Origin: Bradyrhizobium sp. LTSP849
Lineage (GTDB): Bacteria; Pseudomonadota; Alphaproteobacteria; Rhizobiales; Xanthobacteraceae
DNA: 64,000 nt
Assembly (NCBI RefSeq): GCF_000938255.1
Contig: NZ_JYMR01000050.1
Span: forward strand, 1 to 64,000
Reading direction: 5' to 3'
Shown here: piece after piece, positions 8,854 through 17,160 of the stretch
Numbering within the stretch: position 1 is the first letter of the stretch
Layout of the letters: the number at the start of each line of letters is the position of its first letter
Notes under the pieces: generated by a model
Databases searched by the model: none
Seen by the model: only the letters and a program-made list of their open reading frames with translations
Told to the model about the DNA's origin: nothing
Translations under genes and position numbers: made by a program

Positions 8854-9336
8854 ATGAGTGATGATGCGAAGGATGCTGGCCTGGTGGCGATGATCAGCAG
8901 CATCCTGGGAGGCAACAAGCGCGCAGAGGCCGCCGGGCCCCCGCCGCTTGATGGATTCGTTCAAGCCGTGCCGGCGGGTGGCACGGTCGCCGAAGTGGCG
9001 CAAATCCCCGAAGCGGAGTCTCCGAAGCTACAGGACTCATCCGTTGAAGCAGTGACCGCTGCGACGCCGGCCGCGGCTGCCAGTCAATCCCTGACGCCGG
9101 ATGGCAAGCGCCGGTTGCCGGCGGAAGCCATTGCCGATCTCGTTCTCGGCGAGTTGCGCAAGATCGAGGACTTTCCGGCGTCTGGCGTCTCGGTAACCGT
9201 CTACGGCTATCGTCACTGGAACGCGATGGTCACCTTCGCGCCGTTCTCGACCACGTTCCGGAACGCCACGCGGTTCCGCCAGGCATTGCCGGATCTCGTC
9301 TTCAAGCTCCGTCGTTTCGTCGAACTTGAGATATAA
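8854..9336 (+). CDS. Conserved hypothetical protein
   Basis: The 160-residue protein has a variable, Ala/Pro-rich N-terminal half and a compact C-terminal domain from about residue 95 (RRLPAEAIADLVLGELRKIEDFP), ending in ATRFRQALPDLVFKLRRFVELEI. The C-terminal part reads like a small alpha/beta domain (VSVTVYGYRHWNAMVTFAPFS). No signal peptide or membrane segment is visible. The ATG at 8854 follows GGGGGAC; the GTG one codon earlier is the alternative. It sits 68 bp upstream of the GreA-like gene and may be cotranscribed. Function unknown. Confidence 0.7.
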   Translation: MSDDAKDAGLVAMISSILGGNKRAEAAGPPPLDGFVQAVPAGGTVAEVAQIPEAESPKLQDSSVEAVTAATPAAAASQSLTPDGKRRLPAEAIADLVLGELRKIEDFPASGVSVTVYGYRHWNAMVTFAPFSTTFRNATRFRQALPDLVFKLRRFVELEI

Positions 9337-9404
9337 TCCGGGACACCACCAGCTGCGGCGCGGATGCGCCGCCGCCATCCGAAACAGTTCGATGGGATTT
9401 TGAG

Positions 9405-9887
9405 TTGAGCGTCGCCTTTACCAAAGAAGAGAGTGCCGAGACCGCCTCCGAAACGTTGCTGCCGGATCGTCCGATCTCGCCGCATCCCAACCTCGTGACG
9501 GAGGCAGGCCTCCAGGCGTTGCAGGCGCAGCTTCAGGACGCACGCGAGGCCTATGAAGCCGCGCAGCGCATCGAGGACGTCAACGAGAAGCGCCGGCAGT
9601 CGGCGGTGCCCTTGCGCGACGCCCGCTATTTGACGGAAAGGCTGCGCACCGCGCAGGTCATTCCCGATCCGGCCTCGACCGAGACGGTCGCCTTCGGCAG
9701 CACCGTGACCTTCAGCCGCGCCGATGGCCGCGTGCAGACCTATCGGATCGTCGGCGAGGACGAAGCGGATCCGAAGGCAGGATCGATTTCGTTCGTTGCT
9801 CCGGTCGCGAGATTGCTGATCGGCAAGGCCGTCGGCGACGTTGCAGGTTCAGGCAGTCAGGAGATCGAGATTCTATCGATCGCGTAG
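9405..9887 (+). CDS. GreA/GreB-family transcription elongation factor-like protein
   Basis: The 160-residue protein has an N-terminal coiled coil (EAGLQALQAQLQDAREAYEAAQ...DARYLTERLRTAQVI) and a C-terminal FKBP-like domain (VAFGSTVTFSRADGRVQTYRIVGEDEADPKAGSISFVAPVARLLIGKAVGD in pieces). This is the Gre layout: the coiled coil enters the RNA polymerase secondary channel and stimulates transcript cleavage. The start is an unusual TTG at 9405, since the only nearby ATG (9392) runs straight into a stop. It is likely a paralogue of the housekeeping GreA, as is common in rhizobia. A diverged copy of its last 30 codons lies at 12994-13086. Confidence 0.85.
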   Translation: MSVAFTKEESAETASETLLPDRPISPHPNLVTEAGLQALQAQLQDAREAYEAAQRIEDVNEKRRQSAVPLRDARYLTERLRTAQVIPDPASTETVAFGSTVTFSRADGRVQTYRIVGEDEADPKAGSISFVAPVARLLIGKAVGDVAGSGSQEIEILSIA

Positions 9888-10020
9888 GCCACGTTTGCGG
9901 TGGCCGCAATGGTAGGCGCACACTCTCTCGTATGAAGATGGCTCGTCATTGAAGTCACGATTTTTCGGCTCAGTCGATATTCCCCGGCTACGTGGGGGTG
10001 GCCCGAGTGCCGCCGGTTAG

Positions 10021-10149
10021 CTTCATTCAAAACTTGATGCGGCCTTCCTGAACGACCGCATCGGCGTTCTGGCCACCTACATCGGCATCCCGATCTTCCT
10101 GGCGATGTGGCTGGGCTACAAGATGGTTAAGGGGACGCAGGCGCGATGA
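10021..10149 (+). pseudogene. C-terminal remnant of an amino-acid permease (APC superfamily)
   Basis: Reading from 10021 to the TGA at 10147 gives 42 residues that contain RIGVLATYIGIPIFLAMWLG and end YKMVKGTQAR. This is the last transmembrane segment and tail of AAT/LysP-type amino-acid permeases, where TYIGIP.FLA.W.GYK is conserved. A stop lies immediately upstream at 10018, so only the 3' end remains. It abuts the LysR gene, 7 bp away and convergent. With the adjacent LysR and M20 peptidase, this looks like the edge of a segment taken from another genome. Confidence 0.7.
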
Positions 10150-10156
10150 AGTAGGT

Positions 10157-11128
10157 CTAACCGGAACGGCGCCGGCCGCGTCGGGCCGCGCGTGCCCGCT
10201 TCGCAGGCGGACGGGCACCGCCCGCCTCGGTCAATTGCGCACGCAAGAACGCAAGGAAGCTTCGCACTACCTCCGGCAGCGTGCGGTCGGCCAGCGTATG
10301 CAACTCGACCGCGCGCCCGCGCATTCCGGGCTCGCGGATTTCCGCCGCGTGCAACTCGCCCCTCCGCAAGCGCTCGCGCACGGTGATTTCGCCCGCAATG
10401 GCCAGCCCGCCGCCGTTCAGGACAAAGTTGGCGAGCGCCTCGAAGCGGTTGCTGACCAGCACCGGTTCGAACACGAGGCCCCGGTTGCTGCAGCCCACGT
10501 CGAACAACTGGCGCACGGTGTTGTCGGCGCTGCTGAGCGCGATGGGGAAGGGATGCATCTGCGCCAGGGTCACGCTGCGCGACCCGGCCAGCGCATGGTC
10601 GGGCCGCATGATCGCAAAAACCGAGGCCGGCTGGCGATGCTCGACCCGGATGCCGCGCACGGCGGCGCGGCTGTAGGTCAGGCCGATGTCCGCGTCGCCG
10701 AGCAACACGGCATCGCTGACCTGGGTCGGGCCGACCGCATGGAGCAGGAACTGGACGCCCGGATACTGCACCCGAAACGTCGCGATGGCGCGCGGCAGGA
10801 ACTCGCTGGCGAAGCCCGAGGAGCTGACAATGCGCACCCGTCCGCGCAGCGGCCCCTGCAACGCCTGGATGTCCGACAGCACGCGCTCCGCCTCCAGCGC
10901 GCCCCGCAGGGCATGCGCCGCCAGCAATTCGCCCGCGGCGCTGGGGACCATGCCGCGTGGCCGGCGCTCGAACAATGGCACGCCCAGCAGCGTTTCCAGC
11001 GCCGCCACCTGACGGCTGACGGCCGAGATGCTGACGCTCAGCCGCGCGGCCGCCTCAGTGAGCGAACCGCTGCGGGCCACTTCGAGGAAATAGCGCAACG
11101 AGGTTTCCTGCAGACGGCGGCTTGGCAT
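10157..11128 (-). CDS. LysR-type transcriptional regulator
   Basis: The 323-residue protein has the LysR N-terminal winged helix (LRYFLEVARSGSLTEAAARLSVSISAVSRQVAALE, residues 11-45). A periplasmic-binding-protein-like effector domain follows (GRVRIVSSSGFASEFLP onwards), and the tail is basic and Arg/Ala-rich. It is transcribed divergently from the M20 peptidase with about 125 bp between them, the usual arrangement for a LysR protein controlling the neighbouring gene and itself. The inducer is probably a peptide, an N-acyl amino acid or another substrate of the peptidase. Base composition and protein character recall betaproteobacteria, which suggests transfer. Confidence 0.9.
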   Translation of the reverse strand: MPSRRLQETSLRYFLEVARSGSLTEAAARLSVSISAVSRQVAALETLLGVPLFERRPRGMVPSAAGELLAAHALRGALEAERVLSDIQALQGPLRGRVRIVSSSGFASEFLPRAIATFRVQYPGVQFLLHAVGPTQVSDAVLLGDADIGLTYSRAAVRGIRVEHRQPASVFAIMRPDHALAGSRSVTLAQMHPFPIALSSADNTVRQLFDVGCSNRGLVFEPVLVSNRFEALANFVLNGGGLAIAGEITVRERLRRGELHAAEIREPGMRGRAVELHTLADRTLPEVVRSFLAFLRAQLTEAGGARPPAKRARAARRGRRRSG

Positions 11129-11253
11129 GGTGGTGGGGTGATCCGATTTGCAGGAAACGCAAAGATACCTCAGGAAAACGGTAATTGTGGAAAAGGTGGC
11201 GGCTTTTTATGCTTCGTGAAGCCCTTCCTTCGTGCTGTTGCCTGGTGCTGTCC
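11129..11253. promoter_or_regulatory. Divergent lysR / M20 peptidase promoter region
   Basis: This 125-bp space between two divergent genes should hold both promoters and the LysR box. I see no clear T-N11-A palindrome that I would commit to. The region is less GC-rich than its flanks (for example CAAAGATACC...AAAACGGTAATTGTGG). Confidence 0.45.
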
Positions 11254-12831
11254 ATGCCCTTTGAATTTACTTCCACCGCCTCTTCCTCGCAGACCCGCCG
11301 GCGCCGGCGCAGCCTCATCGCGCTGCTTCCCGCCGCCTGCCTGTTCATGGGGCACGGTGCCGCAGGCACCGAACTCGCCCCAGCCGAGGCCGAGCGCTAC
11401 GCGCAGGCGACTTACCGCGAGTACTTCGAACTGCTGTCCCTGCCCGACGATGCCACCGTGGCGGAGGACATCCGCAAGAACGTTGACTGGCTGGAACTGA
11501 CCTTCCGCAAGCGCGGTTTCACGACACGGCAGTTGCCCAACAACGGCAAGCCGATGCTCTATGCCGAATACCCGGGCAGCGACCCCGCGCGCAAGACCGT
11601 GCTGTTTTACATGCACCTCGACGGCCAGCCGGTGATTCCCGCGCAGTGGGCGCAGAAGAGTCCGTGGACGCCCGTGCTCAAGCGCAGGACGGACAGGGGC
11701 GACTGGGAGGAGATCGATGCTGCCCCACTCTTCAACGGCCCGCTTGACCCGGAGTGGCGCGTGTTCGCACGGGCATCGGCGGACGACAAGGGCCCGATCA
11801 TGATGCTGCTGGCAGCCATCGATGCACTGAAGGCCAGCGGCGGCCAGCCGGCGATCAACGTCAAGGTGATCCTCGACAGCGAGGAAGAAAAGGGCTCTCC
11901 GTACATCGACAAGGTCATGCAGGCGCACCGCGACCTGCTGCGCTGCGATGCCTTCGTGATCCACGACGGCCCCATGCACGCCACCAATCGACCCACGCTG
12001 GTGTTCGGCAATCGCGGCGCGGCCGATGCGCGGCTGACCGTGTATGGCGCCAAGGTGCCGCTGCACAGCGGGCATTACGGCAACTACGCGCCCAACCCCG
12101 CCCAGCGGCTGGCCAGCCTGTTGGCGTCAATGAAGGACGACCAGGGGCGGGTGACGGTTCCCGGCTACTACGATCGCGTCAGGATCGGCGAGGCCGACCG
12201 CAGGATCATGGCCGCCGTGCCCGACGACGAGACCGAGCTGAAGCGGCGTCTGGGTATTGCCCGGGCCGACGGGGTCGGCGCCAACTACCAGGAAGCGATG
12301 CAGTACCCTTCGCTCAATGTGCGCGGCATGGCCTCCGCCGCGGTGGGCGACAAGGTCGCGAACATTGTCCCCGACAAGGCCGTGGCCGAGATGGACCTGC
12401 GCACCACTCCGGACTCCGATGCACCCTATCTCGGCAAGCTGATCGAGGCGCACATCGAGAAGCAGGGCTATCACCTCGTGAAGGACGCGCCGACCGACGA
12501 AGAGCGAAGCCGCTACGACAAGCTTGCGAGCTTCACCTACCGCAGCGAGGGGGCCAACGCCGCGGCTTCGCCGATCGACACACCGATCGGCCAATGGGCC
12601 TACAAGGCATTGATCGACACCTTCGGCGCCACGCCCGAGCCCGTTCGCATCCGGATGGTGGGGGGCACGGTGCCGACCGCGGAGATCGTGCGCGTGCTGC
12701 AGGTGCCTTTCGTCCTCATCCCGCTGGTGAATGCGGACAACAACCAGCATGCAGCCAACGAGAACCTGCGCATGGGCAACTACGTGAGCGGCGTGCGAAC
12801 CGTCTACGGCTTGATGACGCACGGGTTCTGA
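11254..12831 (+). CDS. Exported M20-family metallopeptidase
   Basis: The 525-residue protein has a signal sequence (RRRRRSLIALLPAACLFMGHGAAG), possibly Tat- or Sec-type, and the full M20 zinc-peptidase pattern. FYMHLDGQPV supplies the first His/Asp, ASADDKGPIMML the bridging Asp, and LDSEEEKGSP the catalytic and metal Glu pair. VIHDGPMH and a late NQHAANENLRMGNY supply the last metal His. M20 enzymes cut dipeptides, N-acyl amino acids or carbamoyl amino acids. An in-frame ATG at 11209 would lengthen the leader by 15 residues; I cannot decide between them. It lies divergent from lysR, and the nearby permease remnant suggests a former uptake-and-hydrolysis cassette. Confidence 0.9.
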   Translation: MPFEFTSTASSSQTRRRRRSLIALLPAACLFMGHGAAGTELAPAEAERYAQATYREYFELLSLPDDATVAEDIRKNVDWLELTFRKRGFTTRQLPNNGKPMLYAEYPGSDPARKTVLFYMHLDGQPVIPAQWAQKSPWTPVLKRRTDRGDWEEIDAAPLFNGPLDPEWRVFARASADDKGPIMMLLAAIDALKASGGQPAINVKVILDSEEEKGSPYIDKVMQAHRDLLRCDAFVIHDGPMHATNRPTLVFGNRGAADARLTVYGAKVPLHSGHYGNYAPNPAQRLASLLASMKDDQGRVTVPGYYDRVRIGEADRRIMAAVPDDETELKRRLGIARADGVGANYQEAMQYPSLNVRGMASAAVGDKVANIVPDKAVAEMDLRTTPDSDAPYLGKLIEAHIEKQGYHLVKDAPTDEERSRYDKLASFTYRSEGANAAASPIDTPIGQWAYKALIDTFGATPEPVRIRMVGGTVPTAEIVRVLQVPFVLIPLVNADNNQHAANENLRMGNYVSGVRTVYGLMTHGF

Positions 12832-12930
12832 GCGGTTCCGGGAGCGCCGGTGTTTCCAGTCAGGCCTTCTTGCCTCGCTTCTGCGCCTGCTCGCACTACA
12901 CCTCACGAGAAGTCGCACTGCTCGCGGTCG

Positions 12931-12950
12931 GCTCACTTGAAAGAGTGAGC
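12931..12950. terminator. Hairpin after the M20 peptidase gene
   Basis: GCTCACT and AGTGAGC arms around a 6-base loop form a perfect 7-bp stem about 100 bp past the stop codon. No T-run follows, so it may not be a Rho-independent terminator. Confidence 0.35.
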
Positions 12951-12993
12951 GGCGCGTCACGCCGGTCGGGGGGTCCTTTGTCGGGCGGCGAGG

Positions 12994-13086
12994 CACATCC
13001 CCGGTTGCGAGGTTGCTGATCGGGAAGGTCGTCGGTGACGTCGTCGGTTCAGGCGCGCAAGAGATCGAGATTCTATCGATCAGGTA
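12994..13086 (+). pseudogene. Decayed 3' end of a second greA-like gene
   Basis: In frame to the TAG at 13084 the DNA reads TSPVARLLIGKVVGDVVG then SGAQEIEILSIR. This matches the C-terminus of the GreA-like protein at 9405-9887 at about 24 of 29 positions from PVARLLIGK on. Codons upstream of 12994 no longer match. It is too diverged for a fresh duplication and is best read as the remnant of a paralogue. Together with the intact gene it brackets the permease remnant, LysR and M20 genes. Confidence 0.75.
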
Positions 13087-13302
13087 GGGGGCGGTGAGGA
13101 CGAGGGGGATTGCGTGGGCAAAGGGTGCTATCCTGATTTCCATTGCACTGTCGCTGTCCGGAACGGAGTCCATGGGACCTGAAGCACGAGGGAAGCAGAG
13201 CCCCGGCAGCCGCGCCGGAATTCGGCCTGCCATGCGTTTCGGTTGTCTTGTGCTGATATCGATCGTTTCCGCTGTGCCCGCGAAACAACGCGCGATGGCT
13301 GG

Positions 13303-13980
13303 ATGAGACGGTTTCTGTCGGGGGCGTTGCCGTTTTACGCGCTGGCTGGATTGGCCATGTGCATGTACCTCGTCCTGTACAAGACGAATCTCTTCGACTT
13401 GAACGCCATCGTCCAGGATGCGACCGGTTCATCATGGTTTCCGGTTTTCATGTTCGTCTGCGTGCTCCTGGAGTCGGTCTTCCCGTATTTTGGCTATTTT
13501 CCCGGAACCGCCCTCATCTTGATGTCCGTGGCGCTGAATCCGAAGCCCGCGGATGTCTCCGTTTTTATCGTGGCGTGGCTGGCCATCATCGCGGGCGCCG
13601 TCTTAAGTTACGGACAGGCTCGTTTTTTCAGACCGCTCTTGCAGCGGGTTGCTTCGAAAGCGGCGCTGAACCGGTGTGAGTCCCTCCTCGACGCCTACGG
13701 TCCTTACGCGCGCGTTGCCTTGTTCGTTCATCCTAACGCTTGCGCGATGTATTTCACGGCACTCGGACTTCTCGGCCGCAACCTGACGCGAGAGCTCGCC
13801 TATCTCTGCGTCGGTGCAGCAGCCTCAGTGGGCATCTTGTTCGTCGTCGTGACCAGGCTTGTGTCGTCCGTGGGCGCCACCGATGACGGGGAATTGCAGG
13901 TGCTTCTGGCGGCAGCGCTGGTGGCCATCGGGACCCTCGTCGGCCTCTACGCGGCCTTGCGGCCGGATCGGGCTGCTTGA
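13303..13980 (+). CDS. DedA/VTT-like integral membrane protein
   Basis: The 225-residue protein has about five hydrophobic helices: an N-terminal one (LPFYALAGLAMCMYLVLY), FPVFMFVCVLLESV, FPGTALILMSVAL, VAWLAIIAGAVLSYGQARFF and two at the end. ESVFPYFGYFPGTALI followed later by a GA...YGQARFF element resembles the DedA/SNARE-associated (VTT) pattern of E..... P.P.E and G..GD..GY.IGR, but is degenerate. DedA proteins are lipid scramblases or flippases, some for undecaprenyl phosphate. The ATG at 13303 begins right before the first helix; the longer frame from 13243 is unlikely. Confidence 0.6.
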   Translation: MRRFLSGALPFYALAGLAMCMYLVLYKTNLFDLNAIVQDATGSSWFPVFMFVCVLLESVFPYFGYFPGTALILMSVALNPKPADVSVFIVAWLAIIAGAVLSYGQARFFRPLLQRVASKAALNRCESLLDAYGPYARVALFVHPNACAMYFTALGLLGRNLTRELAYLCVGAAASVGILFVVVTRLVSSVGATDDGELQVLLAAALVAIGTLVGLYAALRPDRAA

Positions 13981-13986
13981 AGGTTG

Positions 13987-14030
13987 AGGGATCAAACCTT
14001 GGACCTCTCCCGTGTGAACCTCAATCCGTG
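13987..14030. repeat. Degenerate attachment-site copy (tRNA-Val 3' sequence)
   Basis: This 44-bp stretch matches 15118-15160 with about three mismatches (shared core CCTTGGACCTCTCCCGTGTG). It corresponds to the T-arm, variable loop and 3' anticodon arm of tRNA-Val(CAC) on the minus strand, but the acceptor end has decayed. It is probably the att site of an older integration at the same tRNA gene. The VapBC pair lies between this copy and the next one. Confidence 0.7.
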
Positions 14031-14189
14031 GCTACCTGAGGCTCACTGCTGTGGCGAATTGCTTGGACACGATCTGGTCCGCTGCCGTTCGCCTCGGACA
14101 TGTCGCGGTGATCTCGTGACGTAGCTCGCTGACGCCACGCGCGAGAAGTGCATCGCGTGGTGGCGCGCCCTCGCGCAGCGCAAACGCGT

Positions 14190-14579
14190 TTATGGCAACC
14201 GGACCTTTGCCAAGCCCATCGCCTTCGCCGATCTGACGAATCGCTGATCGAACGTCAGGAAGGCATCGCAGGATGCCGCCCGCCCAAGGTGGAGCGAATC
14301 GGCAAAATCCATGCCGTCGTCCATCCGATCCAGAGCAAATGCGACCAGCCCGGGATCCTCGAGCACGACGTTGGGAAGCCCGCCGAAACCCCGGAGCGCC
14401 TTGCACACGCGATTGGCGTCAAAACCATACGCACTGCGCAGTACCCATTCAGTTTCCAGCATCACAGTCGTGCAGACGAAGACCTCCTCTCCGTCGATGA
14501 CGGCTTTGGCTTTCGCCGATTGCTGGGAATGATCGCCCGTCAGGTAGCGAACGACTAGATTGGTATCAATCGCGAGCAT
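14190..14579 (-). CDS. vapC: PIN-domain toxin, VapC family
   Basis: The 129-residue PIN-domain ribonuclease starts MLAIDTNLVVRYLTGD, placing the first catalytic Asp at residue 5. It continues with a conserved Glu in TVMLETEWVLRS and an acidic DGMDFADSLHL cluster before the final FLTFDQRFV strand. VapC toxins cut tRNA or rRNA when the antitoxin is degraded. The gene overlaps the 3' end of the antitoxin gene by 14 bp, so translation is coupled. The pair lies between two tRNA-derived repeats, as expected for a stabilisation module of a mobile element. Confidence 0.92.
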   Translation of the reverse strand: MLAIDTNLVVRYLTGDHSQQSAKAKAVIDGEEVFVCTTVMLETEWVLRSAYGFDANRVCKALRGFGGLPNVVLEDPGLVAFALDRMDDGMDFADSLHLGRAASCDAFLTFDQRFVRSAKAMGLAKVRLP

Positions 14580-14838
14580 GACGTCGTCGCGCCTCTGCGG
14601 CGATGCCCGCCTCCATCTCTTTCACGCTCTTCGGCTTGCCTCGATAGGGTAGCGACGCGAAGACGTCCCCCGGCTTGGCCGTCGGGAACGGCGAGGACGG
14701 CTTCAGAAGCACTCCGTCCGGTGTGCTCTCGATCGTGAGCCGCGTACCCACCCTCCAGCGCTGCTCTTCGCGAATCGCCTTCGGCAGGACGACCTGGCCC
14801 TTGGTTGAGACGGTCGTTGTCAACTTGTCGGCAGCCAT
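14566..14838 (-). CDS. vapB: AbrB/SpoVT-type antitoxin, VapB family
   Basis: The 90-residue protein has the swapped-hairpin DNA-binding domain at its start (TTTVSTKGQVVLPKAIREEQRW, then GTRLTIE). A Pro-rich linker and an acidic/basic tail follow, which should wrap the toxin. It would repress its own promoter alone or with VapC and neutralise the RNase. The 14-bp overlap with vapC and the antitoxin-first order are typical of type II toxin-antitoxin systems. Confidence 0.92.
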   Translation of the reverse strand: MAADKLTTTVSTKGQVVLPKAIREEQRWRVGTRLTIESTPDGVLLKPSSPFPTAKPGDVFASLPYRGKPKSVKEMEAGIAAEARRRHARD

Positions 14839-15104
14839 CAGACATCCTCGGTAAGACGCAAGTAAGATAGGCCGAGCTCACGCGTCGGGCAAGGGCGGAG
14901 CTAACTCCGATCGCCGCAGATGATGCCATCCTGCCCCTGTTTTGCCCGACGGAGCAAAGGGATTCGGAAAAGGCGCAACCCATTGATCCGGCTCGCGACG
15001 GCTACTGTGCATGGGGTTGTTTTCGACATTTTTGATCGGACATTCTCGAACGCCGACAAGGCGTCGATGACTATCCGCAACTGGTCCAGGTTCAGGAAGA
15101 TGAA

Positions 15105-15150
15105 TGGTGGGCGCACAAGGGATCGAACCTTGGACCTCTCCCGTGTGAAC
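15105..15150 (-). repeat. 3' half of tRNA-Val(CAC): attachment site
   Basis: On the minus strand the sequence reads anticodon loop TTCACAC (CAC anticodon), GGGAG stem, AGGTC variable loop, T-arm CAAGG-TTCGATC-CCTTG, a 7-base acceptor strand and CCA ending at 15105. The 5' half is absent: the bases before the loop do not pair with GGGAG. This is what a tRNA-targeting integrase leaves at the far end of its island. The integrase begins about 260 bp to the right. By tRNA orientation the island lies to the right and the old chromosome to the left. Confidence 0.8.
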
Positions 15151-15160
15151 CACAATCCGT
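15118..15160. repeat. Attachment-site direct repeat, second copy
   Basis: This is the partner of the repeat at 13987-14030, in the same orientation about 1.1 kb away. The homology continues about 10 bp beyond the tRNA-derived part, to CCGT at 15160, so the repeats probably arose from successive integrations rather than from chance tRNA similarity. Confidence 0.75.
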
Positions 15161-15408
15161 AGACCACAGCCAACCAAATTTGGCCATAGTGAAGTTCTAA
15201 AAACCCTTTCGCAGCAGGGATTTCTGGCCATATGGGGCCACAACGGGCCATAGCAGGCCTTACTACAATTTGTATGCCCTGGCTGTGCCCTCGGTGAGTT
15301 TTTCCCTTGGGGCACACCAGAGCCGGGAACGCGAAGGGAACGGTTCCTGATCCGTTTTTGGGTCTCCCCTCGATGTGCCCCGGGGCACAAGGAAGAAGGG
15401 CAGGATCG

Positions 15409-16758
15409 ATGGAAACGAACGGTAAAGATCTCAGGCCCGAGAACCACCTGAAGCTCACTGACGCGGCGATCCGTGCGTCCACGCTGCCGTCGGGCAAGTC
15501 GCAGCATTATCTCCACGACACAGAGCAGCCAGGGCTTGCGATCAGGATGCGCGCGACTGGCGGCCGGACCTGGGTCTACATGTTCACCAAGCCTGGGATG
15601 AAAGGCACCCAACGCAAGACGCTAGGCGCATGGCCCAAGTTCAACGAGAAGGCCGCACGCCAGGCCGCTACCATCGCCGCTGCCGAGGTGGTCAAGGGGG
15701 TGGATCCGAACGACGCCAAGCGCGAGGTAATGCGGCAAAAGCTCGCCGACAAGCAATGCACGACGCTGGCGATCCTGATCATTGAAGATGGCCCCTACGA
15801 AACGTCCTTGACCGGACGCCAGGTCGTCAACTGGAAACCAGCAATGTCGGCGCTGCGACGCGGTCTCAAGGATCATTTCGATCTCGCCATCGGCGAGCTG
15901 ACGCGACGGCAAATCATGGCGGCAGTGGACAAGATCACCAAGACCGGTAAGCGCGGCGCGGCCAAGGACCTGCGCAAGCACACGCACACACTCCTCGAAT
16001 GGTGTGTCGGTGAAGGTTACGTCGAGCACAACGTGCTCGCCGGCTATCGCGCGCCCAAGGAAACCCGTGCGCAGAGGGTCGGGCGCCGAACGAAGGGCCG
16101 CGCGCTGATCGATGAGGAGATCATCAAGGTCTGGCACGCATCCGGCAAGCTCGGGGCTTTTGGGCAATTAGCACGGATGTGCCTGCTCGGTGGCCCGCGC
16201 CGCAGCGAGCCAACCATGATCGAGTGGCGAAAGCACATCATGGATGACCGCATCACCTTCGATGCGGCATGGACCAAGATGGGCCTGCACCACGATGTGC
16301 CGCGCACCCACCTCGTTGATGAGGTACTCGCGGCAGCGAAACATTTCCAGCGCGCGACGTCCGACTATGTCTTCCCGTCACCGAAAACAGGCGGCCAGAT
16401 GTCGGGTTTCACCAAGATGGTCAACCGTCTGATCAGGGAAGCGGGTGTCGCCAAGTTCACCATGCATGATTTAAGGCGCAGCTTGAGAACGATCATGTCG
16501 CGCTGCGGCTACGACAACGAAATCCAGCGGCTGTGTGTCGGGCAAAAGCCGCGTGGAATCGATCAGGTCTACAATCACGACGAACAGTGGATCATCCGCA
16601 AGATGGCGTTCGAAGCGGCTCATGATTACATCGCGGAGTTGGTCGGTGCGAAACGGGCCGGCAAGGTCGTGCGGTTGCAGCGGACGAATCCGCTCGACCC
16701 CATCAAGGCCGAGCTGCTGGGCCGTCTCCGCGAGCATTATGCGGCTGGGGCGGCTTAG
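15409..16758 (+). CDS. Tyrosine recombinase / island integrase (DUF4102 arm-binding domain)
   Basis: The 449-residue integrase has an N-terminal arm-binding domain (LHDTEQPGLAIRMRATGGRTWVY and KTLGAWPKFNEKAARQAA in pieces). A core-binding domain follows at about 130-230, then the catalytic domain with box I Arg in LLGGPRRSEP (near 264), HDLRR (His353, Arg356) and the nucleophilic Tyr388 in GIDQVYNH. These proteins insert genomic islands at the 3' end of tRNA genes, which matches the tRNA-Val fragment just upstream. I chose the ATG at 15409 after GGAAGAAGGG; the frame is open back to 15307. The 3' end overlaps the convergent HTH gene by 56 bp. Confidence 0.93.
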   Translation: METNGKDLRPENHLKLTDAAIRASTLPSGKSQHYLHDTEQPGLAIRMRATGGRTWVYMFTKPGMKGTQRKTLGAWPKFNEKAARQAATIAAAEVVKGVDPNDAKREVMRQKLADKQCTTLAILIIEDGPYETSLTGRQVVNWKPAMSALRRGLKDHFDLAIGELTRRQIMAAVDKITKTGKRGAAKDLRKHTHTLLEWCVGEGYVEHNVLAGYRAPKETRAQRVGRRTKGRALIDEEIIKVWHASGKLGAFGQLARMCLLGGPRRSEPTMIEWRKHIMDDRITFDAAWTKMGLHHDVPRTHLVDEVLAAAKHFQRATSDYVFPSPKTGGQMSGFTKMVNRLIREAGVAKFTMHDLRRSLRTIMSRCGYDNEIQRLCVGQKPRGIDQVYNHDEQWIIRKMAFEAAHDYIAELVGAKRAGKVVRLQRTNPLDPIKAELLGRLREHYAAGAA

Positions 16759-17089
16759 TGGTCTTAACGCATCCGGCCAAATAGTCGCGCACCGCATCGA
16801 CACGATAAAGCGGGCGGCCATCGACGTAGCGCCATTTCAGCGGGTGGTTCGGATCGCGCCGCCACTGCTCCAGCGCTCCGGGCGTGCGCCGGATGACCGC
16901 GGCCGTCTCCAAAGCCGTCAAATTAGAGCTGCCCGGCAGCGTCTCGATATCGAACGTCGCGGGCGGTGGCATGCCCCGGTTCTTGCGATGGCGCCTCGCC
17001 ACACGTGGGATTTTCCGACTGCCTGGCGACCCTAATGCCTCGATCCGAGTCTTTTCGTCCTTGCCGCTCATGCCTCCGCCCCGAACCAT
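16703..17089 (-). CDS. Excisionase-like helix-turn-helix protein
   Basis: The 128-residue protein has a basic N-terminal half and a MerR/AlpA-like winged HTH near residue 65: LTALETAAVIRRTPGALEQW, then RYVDGRPLYRVDAVRDYLAG. The form is that of helix_turn_helix_17 proteins, which serve as excisionases or regulators of island integrases. It is convergent with the integrase and overlaps its 3' end, which could allow antisense control. The start could also be the ATG at 17071. Its place beside an integrase supports a role in excision. Confidence 0.7.
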   Translation of the reverse strand: MVRGGGMSGKDEKTRIEALGSPGSRKIPRVARRHRKNRGMPPPATFDIETLPGSSNLTALETAAVIRRTPGALEQWRRDPNHPLKWRYVDGRPLYRVDAVRDYLAGCVKTTKPPQPHNARGDGPAARP

Positions 17090-17160
17090 GATCGGTCTGG
17101 GGCAATAAGATATCGTAGACGTCTCCAGCAAGATAGAAATCAAGAGTGCGGGTATGGCTG

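Noticed and set aside
15105..15180. Functional tRNA-Val gene
   Set aside because: The 5' half does not pair with the anticodon stem or acceptor strand, so it is a 3' fragment.
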